Source of the DNA: Limonium bicolor
Lineage: Eukaryota; Streptophyta; Magnoliopsida; Caryophyllales; Plumbaginaceae
Assembly: GCA_023374045.1 (NCBI GenBank)
Contig: CM041778.1
Span: 95,110,839 to 95,174,838, forward strand
DNA length: 64,000 nucleotides
Direction of reading: 5' to 3'
In this document: positions 49,256-60,781 of the stretch, piece by piece
Layout: the number at the start of each line of letters is the position of its first letter
How positions within the stretch are numbered: the first letter of the stretch is position 1
The notes under the pieces: generated by a model
Seen by the model: only the letters and a program-made list of their open reading frames with translations
Database searches by the model: none
What the model was told of the DNA's origin: nothing
Program-made: the position numbers and the translations under genes

Positions 49256-50090
49256 TGAAAACGTATAATTAGTCTCTCGCGATGAATAGAACAGTAATTT
49301 GTCTCTCACCTCTCACGAATGAATAGAACACCGAGGATTATAGTGGTTCAGCCAATAATCTGGCCTACATCCACTTCTAGACAATCTCTTTATTCATTTC
49401 TTTAGCGTTACTGCACTAGAGAGCTTTTCTAGAGGTTTCTCTCTTCTGATGTTGTGCCCCCTTCAAATGAGCTCCTCTATTTCTATTTATAGACCTTTTT
49501 TTTAGGGTTCCTAGGCTTGCCAACCTGTCATATCTTACCAGGCTGTCACTATAAATATCTTATCCTGATTTCTACATCTCCCGTTCCTTAGCTATCCGAC
49601 CGGGCACAGGCGCCGGTCGCCATCTACTTCTTTTCTTAGTTACCTGACTGGTCGGAGACGACCAGTCACTATCTTGGCTTATTTCACAGTTTCGGCGACC
49701 GGTCACAGGCGACCGGTCGTTCCCTTACACTTGCTCCATACTTTGCGACCAGTCGCGGCCGACCGGTCGCTACACGCTCTTTCTTTATTCCCTCTTCTTG
49801 GTGTGGGCTTTCGGTGCTACCTCAGCCTCTTCACCTTTTGGTACTTGACCATGTTTTCCCCTCTTCAGCGCCCGGTCACTGAATGCCCGGTCACAGAGCG
49901 CGAGGTGCGGGATGCAGCGCCCGGTTATGAGATCTAGCTTCCAAAGCAAGGGTCGGAGAGGGCCCGGATCTGGTGCCTGGTGCCCAAGCTGGAGCCTGAA
50001 CAGGGTCTTGAAGAAGCCTGGGGTCTGAGTCGGGACCTGGGGTCTGGGCCACCTTGGTTCTTCTGTCGCGTCATATTTTTGCCCTCTTCA
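49256..50090 (-). repeat. LARD 5' LTR
   Basis: 835 bp. Contains CGACCGGTCG-type palindromes at 49690-49770. Followed by the TSD ATTAC. Confidence 0.88.
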
Positions 50091-51861
50091 ATTACGAATT
50101 GGCCCCAATTTTAATTATAAGCATAAATAAAACTAAATAAGCTTATAAACTTAAAATAAAATGGCCTAATGACATGGCCTTATTACAACCTTGAACTTGC
50201 AAAATAAATTACACAATAAATGTCTCAAAATATAGCATGTATATTCGGCCTCACCATGGCTTAATTATTTTTCCACAATATGTCATAATTTGACCATTAT
50301 GTTAATTAAATCTCTTAAATGACTAGATTAATTTATCTTAGCCATTTTTTTCCATTCTTAGGTCAATATGACCTATATTTGAAGTTTCACTCTCGGCCAT
50401 GTATATATATATATACTTGGAAATTACAAAAATCATAAGTTTAAGGTGTTTATACCTTGATTATTCCTTGTATGGGCTCGGTCACTTGTAGGAAAATTCA
50501 CCACTTGATTTAGACATGTTTAATACACAAAAACAAGATATGGTTACACTCCAAGCTTGAGCTTAACCATAAGGAATAATTAATGTAAGATTTAAGGCAA
50601 GAATCACCTTAAAAATGCAAGGAGTGTTCAAGGTGGTTTCGATCTGAACCAAACACACCACAAGGTGTTAGATCCACCATATTGACATAGGAAATAGTTA
50701 GATCACGAAATGCTACCTTGTTATTAGGTTTTACCTTGGAAAAATTCCTTAAAAGGGAGTATTTCTCTTGGATCTTGGTCACCCTTGCTCCAAATGGCTA
50801 ACCAACTGAATGAACATGTAAATATGAAGATTATGAGTGTATAAACTCATAAAAATCAGAGGAAGAAAACCGCATGAAGAGTGGAGATCCTTAAGGTATG
50901 TTTTTACCTTAAAATGTAGATTTGAACAACCTTGGTCCCTCTACTGGTCTCAACCGAGTTTATCTCTTGTTCTAACCTTAGAACACTGAGAATAAGCCAT
51001 AGGAATTGATGAACCACGAAATCTAGGTGTTGGTAGTGAAGAGATGAAGAAAAGGGGCTAAAAATGACATTAAAACACTTACCTTAAGAACTTAGGAGCT
51101 AGATTTGCCTTCCATGCTCAAGAACAAGCTTTGAGAGCTTCAAAGGAAGGGAGGAACTCGGCTGTGCAGAAGGAAATCGGACAAGGAAGGAAGGAGAAGG
51201 TGAGAAAGGTGGGAAATAATGTAAAAAGTAAAGGTTACTATTCTAAATTGGAGATTAGGTAGTAATTTGTCCCCAAAATCATTGTATGATGTCTCCTCTC
51301 TTATTGCAGCCGATCTCCATGGTCCAATTGAGTCAATTAATTGACCATTGACCATGCTTGGTCAATATTGACTCATGCGGGCCCCACTTTAGGGTTTTAT
51401 TAATATTTTAATATTAAATTTGTAAAAATTCGTAAATTTCTGGAATTAAATTCCTAATATGATATAATATGACAAAATATCATATTTAAGGATAATTATA
51501 ATTTTTAAGCCCATTAAAAATCAATTTAAAAGGCAATCTCACAAAAACGTGCTTTAAAGAGTTTTAGCGCACGTTTTTGTGTCACAGGGTGTTCCTGAGC
51601 TTAGTTCTCCTTGAGAACGGTTTTGTTGTGTTCCTTACTGCATTATAATACTTAGGAATCCACTTTGGATCCTATTTGAGGTCACACAATCTTTATGGTG
51701 TCTTAAAGCACATTTTTGGCTTTACCGATCTTAAGGCGTGTTTTGCCTTGTTGAGATCTTTTAGATTGTTCCACAATAATATTTAGGTGTTTAATAATCA
51801 TCTTAGATCATTAATAGATCATTTAATTATATTTTAAAGGTTAGGGGTATTTCAGTTCTAG

Positions 51862-52323
51862 TGTGTAACACCCGGCGTGGTGTTCCTCCCACATCGGTTG
51901 GAGAGGAGAACGAAGTGTGCCTTATAGGTGCATGGATACCTCTTCCTTGTGTGACGCGTTTTGGGGCTAGGAAACCCCAGGAACAAATCCGTGCGGCCTG
52001 CGTGCCAAAGCGAACAATATCACACATGTGGGCTGATTAGGCTGGGCTGTCACAGATGGTATCAGAGCCAGACCCAGGTCGGTGTGCCAGTGAGCCCGTG
52101 AGGGCACTGGGCTCCCTAAGGGGGGTAGAGTGTGTAACACCCGGCGTGGTGTTCCTCCCACATCGGTTGGAGAGGAGAACGAAGTGTGCCTTATAGGTGC
52201 ATGGATACATCTTCCTTGTGTGACGCGTTTTGGGGCTAGGAAACCCCAGGAACAAATCCGTGCGGCCTGCGTGCCAAAGCGGACAATATCACACATGTGG
52301 GCTGATTAGGCTGGGCTGTCACA
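51862..52323 (+). mobile_element. TRIM (terminal-repeat retrotransposon in miniature), 462 bp
   Basis: Two 193-bp LTRs (51862-52054 and 52131-52323) start TGTGTAACACCCGG and end GGCTGTCACA and differ at only two positions. The 76-bp internal part has a primer-binding site TGGTATCAGAGCC (52057-52069, initiator tRNA-Met type), a hairpin GCCAGTG/CACTGG, and a polypurine tract AAGGGGGGTAGAG directly before the second LTR. It has no coding capacity, so it relies on other elements. Orientation is plus, opposite to the long-LTR element beside it. Confidence 0.92.
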
Positions 52324-54528
52324 TTAACCATAGGCAGGGTCTTGCTACGGAGCTGGCGAACATCTCTAGCCAGAATGCGGGTAGGCACCGCCTCATAACT
52401 GAAGTCCTATCTCAATTGAAGCTGACTATGGTCAATCACATGAGACGGATCGTGCAAGTACTTCCTCAGCATCGAAACATGGAAAACATTGTGGACAGCA
52501 GACAATGATGGAGGCAAAGCTAGTCGATAAGCCACATGACCAATCCTCTCTAGAATCTCAAATGGCCCCACGAACCTTGGGCTAAGCTTCCCACGCTTCC
52601 CAAAACGAACCACACCTCTGACCGGAGACACTCGCAGATAGACATGATCACCAACATCAAACTCAAACGGCCTGCGTCTCTAGTCTGCATAGCACTTCTG
52701 TCTACTCTAAGCAACAAGTAGACGCTCCCAGATCATCCTGATCTTCCCCACTTCTCCCTACACTAGCTCGGGTCCAACCAAGACCCTCTCCTTCAGGTCA
52801 TCCCAACAGATGGGAGACCTGCACCTCCTACCATACAACGCCTCAAACGGAGCCATACCAATGCTCGCCTGAAAGCTGCTGTTGTAGGCAAATTCGATCA
52901 GGGTCACATGCTGATCCCAGCTACCCCCAAAATCTAAAACACATGCGCGGAGCATGTCCTCCAGGACCTGATTAGTCCTCTCTGTCTGGCCATCCGACTG
53001 GGGATGGTAGGATGAACTGAAAGCTAGATTCGTACCCAAGGCCTTATGCAAACTGCGCCAGAATCTAGACACAAAACGGGGATCACGATCAGACACAATA
53101 GAAGCAGGCACCCCATGAAGCCTCACTATCTCATCAAGATACAGACGAGCCAACCGCTCCAAACTGAAAGTCTTCTTCACAGGCAGAAAATGGGCAGACT
53201 TCGTCAGTCGATCCACTATTACCCACACAGCGTCACAGCCTGAAGGAGTCCTCGGCAACCCCATGACAAAGTCCATCCCCACACTCTCCCTTTTCCACTC
53301 AGGAATGGGAAGGGGATGAAGCAAACCCGCTGGCCTCTGGTGCTCAGCCTTCACCTGCTGAGAGGTTTGGCACTTCGAAACAAACTCAGAGATGTCGCGT
53401 TTCATCCCAGGCCACCAAAACGACTCCCTGAGATCCCGATACATCTTCACCCCTCCTGGGTGTACCGAGTATGGAGCTCCATGAGCCTCCTGAAGGATCT
53501 CCCTGCGTAGAACGACATCATCTGGTAGGGGTGCCTAAAAAAACCTGTTACCGCGGTACCGTACTGAAACCTGTTTATACTGTACCGTCTAACCGGTTAA
53601 CCGTACCATCTTTGGCGGTGCGGTTAACCGTACCTTTATAATTAGACATGTGCGGTTTAGGTAACGGTATGTAACTTTTATACTATGGTTAACCGCGGCT
53701 AACCGGTTATATCTTCAATTTTGGTTTTTGATATTTTAATATTATTTTCTATGTGCAAGTCTTTTGTATATCCTTTAACTTACACTTTGATAACTTGAAC
53801 AAAGATAATCTAGAATTTAGAAAAAGGATACTCCGTATCTATGATGTAATATATTATGTGCATTAAAGAGCAAGGTAAGCATTATAGATAGTGTAGATTG
53901 TAATTATGTTTTGTTAAATCTTTTGAGATGTAATTTGCTATCACTTAGTTGACAAAGTAGCTTGTAAATTATGTTGTTCGAATCTACGTGAATTGATTTT
54001 GCCTTATGTTCTTGGATTGTTTCAGGTCATTGCGATTATAAATATGCAGGTTATATATTATATAATGAATTTGTTAGATGATTGAGTATTATATAATGGT
54101 GGATTCAATATTTGTGTTATATGTTACGTATATAGACTAATGCTTGCACATGATATGAAATGCTTGGTGCTTTCTAGTTTTTTATTGGTTTTATTTGCTC
54201 ACTTTTATCTAGTTTGTTATCATTACACAAGGTTATTTACATAAAAGAAAATCTACACCCTGTTTCGGTTAACCTGGATTACCGTACCGCTCTAAATGGT
54301 TAACCTGAATACGGTTAACCGACGTAAATGGAATGATAACGGTATCGAATTTTTAAAAACCGTATTACCCGGTTAACCGGTATACGGTTAACCGCATATG
54401 CGGTTAATCTTACCGTGAACACCCCTACATCTGGCACACACACTCGACCCCTGAAGCGCAGACAACCATCACTGGAGACACTGAAGTCTGAACTCTGCTC
54501 TGCAGATAGTACCTTTCTGATCCGACAC
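52324..54528 (-). pseudogene. Tekay polyprotein: integrase and linker, with MITE insertion
   Basis: From 54528 down: FSVSSDGCLRFRGRVCVPD (interrupted by a MITE at 53526-54426), REILQEAHGAPYSVHPGG, WWPGMKRD, then the integrase core. The HHCC finger has CQTSQQ where CQTCQQ is expected, so the last Cys is Ser. The DDE core is complete (MDFVMGLPRT, SIVSDRDPRF, GQTERTNQVLED). The following domain has VGDHVYLRVSPVRGV, GPFEILERIGHVAYRLALP and HNVFHVSMLRKYL. In-frame TAG stops follow GPELV, LLVA, CYAD and QLQLR. The remainder of the chromodomain is at 25580-25675. Family: chromovirus integrase inserting into chromatin-marked sites. This copy is dead. Confidence 0.9.
53526..54426. mobile_element. hAT-type MITE, 901 bp
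   Basis: Ends TAGGGGTG and CACCCCT. Flanks TCATCTGG (53518-53525) and ACATCTGG (54427-54434) match at 7 of 8 bases. Subterminal GGTTAACCG motifs crowd both ends. Non-coding AT-rich core. Removing it restores the Tekay integrase frame (VPDD). It resembles the element at 2485-4222. Confidence 0.85.
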
Positions 54529-55462
54529 TGTAACACCCCTCGAGTAACAATCAATAATTAAACGCCGAGCCTAACGGTGATATGAGATGTCTACGCAGCG
54601 GTTTCGAACTCTATTCGGGTGCTACAGACGCCAACCACCCACGTGGTTGACCCGACCACTCTACTTACACCAACTCCAAGTTACGGTCTGAATGACTGGA
54701 AGTCCAACCTTATCGAAATCCAAATACAACATAAAGTACAACCCAAGTACCGAGCATCTACAGTTTAGTTAATAACTTAAACAACATAACCCTTACATAA
54801 GAAAGCATACTACTCAAAGTCTTGCCATGTGGACTACCCCCATGGTAGTCACTTGCCTACTCTCCGCCATTGTCCAACACAAGACCTGAAAAAAAATTGG
54901 GTGTAAAGGACTCAGCAAACTACGCTGAGTATGAACGTGTGAAGCCCGCATGTTACCGGGCCACACGACTACTTGGTCGAATATTATTAAGTCAATTTAC
55001 ATGCTATTAAAGCAGTAAAGCACATCACAATACATCATAATATCAAACACACTTAGGTAGCATAGCAATATCAACAAACATCCAAGCATACAGGCTAGCA
55101 TCATAGCCCATCAAACACGCAACCAAGCACAACAAGCTGCTAATATAGCAACAGCAAACATGTAAGTCATCAGACGTATGCATAGGTATGTGATACCCAT
55201 GATCCTCACTATAGGATCGTACGAGCATTGTGTGTTTTCATTTCTTTTCTCTTGTTCCCTTAATGTGTATTTTCTTTCTCTTTCCTTGCACCAGGTCTGG
55301 GGATGTAATTTAGATCCCGTGACCATCTCATGTAGGTGATAATCTTTCCTTGTTTCTTTAAGGGTTATTTGTGAATTCTCTTATCACCACAATTTGGAGT
55401 ACATCTTGTCCATAGCTAATCCTCCATTCCCGGATAGCTCTTTCTCTCTCTATTGTTTTTAA

Positions 55463-56150
55463 ATGTTACTGGCCATTGCCCCGGATACCAAGGGTCCGTC
55501 TCCCTATTCCTTTTCCATGTTACTAGCCTCTGCTCCGGATTCAAAGGGTCCGTCTCCCTACTCCTTCTCAATGTTATTAGCCTCTACTCCGGATTCTAAG
55601 GGTCTGTCTCCCTATTCCTTCTCAATGTTACTAGCCTCTGCTCCGGATTCTAAGGGTCCGTCTCCCTATTCCTTCTCAATGTTACTAGCCTCTGCTCCGG
55701 ATTCTAAGGGTCCGTCTCCCTATTCCTTCTCAATGTTACTAGCCTCTGCTCCGGATTCTAAGGGTCCGTCTCCCTATTCCTTCTCAATGTTACTAGCCTT
55801 TGCTCCGGATTCTAAGGGTCCGTCTCCCTATTCCTTCTCAATGTTACTAGCCTCTGCTCCGGATTCTAAGGGTCCGTCTCCCTATTCCTTCTCAATGTTA
55901 CTAGCCTCTGCTCCGGATTCTAAGGGTCCGTCTCCCTATTCCTTCTCAATGTTACTAGCCTCTGCTCCGGATTCTAAGGGTCCGTCTCCCTACTCCTTCT
56001 CAATGTTACTAGCCTCTGCTCCGGATTCTAAGGGTCCGTCTCCCTATTCCTTCTCAATGTTACTAGCCTCTGCTCCGGATTCTAAGGGTCCGTCTCCCTA
56101 TTCCTTCTCAATGTTATGGTCTTTACCCCGGATACAAAGGGTCCGTCTCC
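55463..56150. repeat. 54-bp minisatellite, about 13 copies
   Basis: Units contain GCTCCGGATTCTAAGGGTCC and CGTCTCCCTATTCCTTCTCA. The central copies are nearly identical and the edge copies are diverged. The period is a multiple of three, so a 251-codon frame of 18-residue repeats stays open by chance. Confidence 0.95.
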
Positions 56151-57099
56151 CTATTCAATCACAATGTATTGGCTTATCATTATCTTTGATAACTCGACAC
56201 CATAGTGGGTGTCTTTAGAGGTCCTCTATAGTTAAGAGGGGTTTTCCCTTTTTATAGTTCTTTTGGTTTGTCTACGTGGTTCGTCATGTCTCACCAAAGG
56301 AGACTTGCTCTTCATTATCATTAAAGCATAGACACCATAGTGGGTGTCATGGTAGTCCTCAATGGTTTAGAGAGGAGTTCCCCTTATAGCGTTTTCTTTG
56401 TTTTCATAATTCGTAGTAGTTCTCGTATAGTTTTCCCTTTATGTAGTTTCTTTGTTTACATAGTTCGCTGTGTTTCATCTCAAGTTCCATAACGCGAAAG
56501 GGACTAAACTACTGTGTGCGCGCAATGATATATTCAACAATGATATAGCAATCATACAACATGATAAACAAGCAATCCAATTTCATGCTTTGATCTTATG
56601 TCATTTTCACACAAAGCACACAGCACACAAAGCAAACAAGCCGTGTAACACGGCAACATACGAACCACACATGTCCATACCTTATTCGAAGCACGAGTCG
56701 TCTTACACTCGAAGTCCCGGTCGGAGTTCGCTACGATCCTAACGCTGATTAAAACAATGTGTCAGTCCATGATTTCATGTGACGACATTTCATACTAGTT
56801 TATCTTATTTATACCGGGGGTTATTCCCTACGTGAGTCGTTGAACGTACAATATATTCTAAACCTTAGAACTTCCAAAGTACCCATCTTAGATTATTATT
56901 TAACTCCTAGGACGTTCACATCGTCATTGTGTGAGGTAACTAAGTACTCCCACTAGTTATTATTCTAGGGTACTTTTAAACACTAATATGTAACAAGTTT
57001 ATCTAAAGTAGATTTAACTTGCCTAGAGCATATTCCCATATTAGTTAAATAGGTTAGTAGTGTTTTAAACCTATTATCATAGTAATATAGTCTTTAGAA

Positions 57100-60030
57100 A
57101 CCTCCTAGAATCATGCTTATACAGAAGCGTTGCATTTCCTAAATCTGCACACAATTTCCATGCATTACCTCACCTAGCTTCACCTCTAATGTATCAAACT
57201 GATGTCTAACTCTCACAGAATGTTTTAGCCACTTAGCTAAGTGTATTGGTAATGATTTGGGTTTGTTATTACACCAACACCCCAGCTTTAATACATCAGG
57301 AAGTTGATCATACAGAGGTACAAGTTTCAGGAACTGAAACACCAAGCATGTGAACACCTCCATTCCAACTTCACTTTTATTGCATTAAATCGATCTCTCA
57401 TTTTTTTTTTCCAAAGTGCTTAAACACCTAGGTATATGTATTATTACAGTTATAAGCTCATTTCCAGACCATCTCAACACTCTTACACATCTGTAATTCA
57501 ATTATACAGAGAACAGAAAACCAAAGCATGTACTGATATATCTCCCAGGCATGTACTGATATATCTCCCTATATTCCTTTTCCTTTGTTCTCCGATTTCA
57601 CTTCTAGGTTCTCTCACCCATTTCCTCACGTGATTGTATGCGTTATAAAGCTTTTGAATTTGGGAAACAAGCCAAAACAGCCTAGACAATGTCCATGGAA
57701 ACTCTATATACAGAACACTTAAGTTTCAGTAAAACTATGAACTGAAATGTCAAAACCTGCCAACTTCCCCTTTTTTTTCTTTCCTGTTTGTTCACCAAGC
57801 TTGACTTCCCACCTTACCCAAAGGTTAATACACTTAGTTAGGTGAATTAGCATTGGTTTGGGTTTGTTTTTATACCAGCACAACTCTTTTATCTTCTCTG
57901 GAAAGTCATTCAAACCGGACACCAGTTTCAGGAAAAACTGATGCATCAAGTAGTGTAAACCTTCATTTAGCCACTCTGTAAATGCATTAAATCGATCCAC
58001 AGTTTTCTCCAAAGTGTTACCACACTTACTTAAGTCACTAAGAAGGGTTTTTAAGCTCATACAACACTCTTTATAATCCCTCATAACTCTCTGTAACAAA
58101 ATTATACAGAAAACAATTTTCAGAAAGCAAAACATAAGAGCTGGTAACTTTCTCTTCTGTTGGGTATTAATCTGTCTTTTGATCTGTCCCATGTATTCCC
58201 TTACTTAATTACGTGTTAAGCTTATGTTTTAAACCCACACAACCTCCAACCAGCCCTCTGTCACATGGTTATACAGAGTTGAGAATGAAGCTGTAAAACT
58301 GAAACCTGAAAACTGAAACTGTTCTCTTAATTTGATTTCTGTTTTCCTTCTCGTTCATTAATCTGCTTCTTTCAATTTTCCCCCAACCTTCTTAGTCCAT
58401 TAATTAAGTGTTTACCCCAGGTTTCAAGCTCAAAGATAGACCCAAAACAATCTGTTCGAGCTTCTGGAAAGTCCCCAACTGAAAATGCACATAACCTGAA
58501 ACCTGAAGTATGAACCTGATAACTCTCCTTGCTTTCCTTCTGTCAATTCATAAATCTGTCTATCACTTCATCCCAAAGTACTCACTTGCTTAACTAGGTG
58601 TTCTAGCAATGTTTTGAAGCCAGAACTACCTAGACAATCCTAATAACCCTCAGATGTATTTCATAGACCGAGACAGAAAGGAAACTGCCAGGACTGAGGT
58701 GATGAACCTGATACATTCTTCCCTATTTTTTTTTCTTGTTTGTTCCCGAGTTGGATTTTTTTTAATTCTTCCCAATTTGTTTATACTAAGCCCCACGCTT
58801 CAGCAAGCTTTCAGACCAGACCTCAAGCAACACAATCTTTTAGACTACTGCAGGAAGGTGATTGTACAGAAACGTTAATGTTGAAACAGAAGCTACCTTT
58901 CTGCACTTTCCTACTCCTGAACTCAATTCTAGTGTATCGGCTGTTTTTCCCAAATGGTTATCCCACCTAGTTAAGTGACTTATCAAGGTTTTAAACTTAA
59001 AACAATCCCAAAACAACACTGATAACTCTACTAAACTTCCTTATACTGACAATGTAAAACTGCAGGAACTGCAACACTTAATCTGTGTATTTCCTCTTCA
59101 ATCTTTCATTTAGGTTATCAATCTGTCTTCCTGTTTCTCTCAAGTGTTTACACTCTTAGCTAAGTCACTTAACAAGATTTTAAATTCATTCTTAATCCAT
59201 TAACACACCTATATAACTCCTGTACTGAATTACACAGAAGCAACCTGCTAATGGGAATCTGAAAACTCAATTTGGTGTATCTCTTTTCCACTCCTTCTGT
59301 TAGATTATTAACTGATTTCTATTACTCCCAATGAACATGCCTAGCTCGTAGAGTATCTTAGCAATGTTTTAGATCCAATATAAAGTCACTTCAACCCCTT
59401 TAACTCCTTTGAAGATGGGGTTATACAGAGAACAACTTTCAGAAAAACATAAAACTGAAGTAACCCAAATCTGATATTCTTCCTCCTATTCTCTTCGGTT
59501 ATTCTTCTGACTGTCTTTCAATCTATCCTTAACTACCGACTCAGTTAATCAAGTGTTTTATCATAGTTTCACACTCAAGATCAACCCAACCCAACACTAC
59601 TAACTCCTCTTAATTTCAGTTATACAGAAAACAGACAAAATGTAAAAACTAAAGCATGAGCTGCTATTATATCTGTTACTTACTTCTGTTTTTTTTTTCT
59701 TCACGAATTGAGTTCTCCACTTTACTCAACTGTTTAACTGCTGGTTAAGATCTTAATACAGTTTTTTTTTACTGTCACGTTCATCTAACAGAGCTGAAAC
59801 TACCAAAACCCAAAAATACCTTTCTGACCCCTACAGCTTCTAACTCCGATTTTAATGTGTTGTGTGAGTTTCCCACACTCTCAGGTTAGTTACTACCTAG
59901 TTAAGTGTCTTAACGTAGCACCAATCCTCAAAACAGATTCACAACAATATGGGCAACACTCTGGATTTTATTATACAGAAACAATCGACTTTAAAGTCTG
60001 TACATAACACTTGGGTAGTTTAATACCTTG
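57100..60030. repeat. Field of degenerate repeats
   Basis: A poorly conserved unit of roughly 200-330 bp recurs at least ten times. Its landmarks, in order, are TTATACAGA(A/G)AACA, CTGAAAC, TTAATCTGTC, and (A/G)TTAAGTG followed by a run like TTTTAAGCTCA. It is in LTR-C, non-coding, with chance frames up to 157 codons. The exact period needs a dot plot. Confidence 0.6.
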
Positions 60031-60133
60031 GGTCTTCCTGTGTCTTGGTGTTGATACTCCCTGATCTACTCTTGGCAAATGTGGAACTCTCAGGCCTTGC
60101 ACTTTCGGCCTTACTGAAGGGAGTACTCACGGT

Positions 60134-60781
60134 CAGGGGCGGAGCCAGGATTTGAAATATATGGGGTCACTATTAAAAAAAAAATCTTGAATTCATAAAT
60201 ATAATTAAAATTTTTAAAAAATATAATCCTCTAGTATAATTGTAGTCTACGGGGCTTCATTGTCTGCAGGAACACAAGCAAACAACAATCAAAAATGAAA
60301 AAAAAAAGTTTCTTTAAGCTATTAATTAGTGATGGAAAATGAAAAAAAAAACGGTTACACACTATTTAATCCACCGGAAAACAAACCCATTAATAGGGGA
60401 GATGAAAAAAAAAATTGTTGGAATTCACTTGATTTACTAATCCATTGGAAAACAAACCCCATTAATAGGGGAGATGAAAAAAAATAATTATTGGAATTCA
60501 CTTCCTAACACAGACAATAAAATTGGAATCTCCACCAGGAAACACACGTGAACAGACACAAGATGGAAAATGAAAAGTGCTAGAAAAAATGTATATAGTG
60601 AGACTCAAACCCTGGCAACTACACACACTATTCCTATCCTTAACCAGTAGACTATGTCAGACTTTATAATGTATGGGGTCACTTATATTATACATACAAA
60701 ACAAGTAAATAAGAATCTATGAATTTTTCGAAAAACGTGGGGTCACGTGACCCCACGTGTACCCTCCTACATCCGCCCCTG
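60134..60781. mobile_element. hAT-type MITE, 648 bp, perfect 8-bp TSD
   Basis: Terminal inverted repeats CAGGGGCGGA and TCCGCCCCTG, flanked by CTCACGGT on both sides (60126-60133 and 60782-60789). It is non-coding, with an internal duplicated block (GAAAACAAACCC ... TTAATAGGGGAGATG twice near 60376-60474). Confidence 0.95.

Larger units (their letters stand above)
39416..50090 (-). mobile_element. LARD with Tat-like primer-binding site, 10.7 kb
   Basis: Two LTRs (39416-40249 and 49256-50090, about 835 bp each) flank 9 kb with no recognisable gag-pol. The TSD ATTAC (39411-39415 and 50091-50095) is perfect. LTR ends are TGAAAACG and CCTCTTCA in plus coordinates. The minus-strand sequence after the right LTR is TTTGGCGCCGTCTGTGGGAA, a primer-binding region common in Tat-lineage Ty3/gypsy elements. 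Internal landmarks are tandem repeats (40990-41240), a possible captured exon (42544-42806), a CCCGGTC-rich zone (47470-48170) and a 123-codon frame near the 5' end (48925-48554). A long non-coding internal region defines a LARD. Confidence 0.85.
36147..51854 (-). repeat. LTR2 (5' LTR) of the long-LTR element, split by a LARD
   Basis: Starts TGTAACACCCC and ends GGGGTATTTCA. The pieces 36147-39415 and 50096-51854 sum to about 5,028 bp and are collinear with LTR1. The break falls at ATTAC, where the LARD inserted. Its hairpin is at 51540-51581. Confidence 0.85.
25676..52323 (-). mobile_element. Composite insertion: long-LTR non-autonomous element plus TRIM
   Basis: TTAAC at 25671-25675 and 52324-52328 flanks the block, and deleting it restores the Tekay reading frame across the chromodomain. 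The block holds LTR1, a 5.4-kb internal region, LTR2 (split by a LARD), seven unexplained bases (GTTCTAG) and a TRIM. The long-LTR element alone lacks a matching TSD (TTAAC versus GTTCT), and so does the TRIM alone (TCTAG versus TTAAC). Only the composite has one. Confidence 0.7.

Noticed and set aside
55463..56218. 251-codon open frame of 18-residue repeats
   Set aside because: It is a product of the 54-bp minisatellite, whose period is a multiple of three. There is no start context, domain or other exon support.
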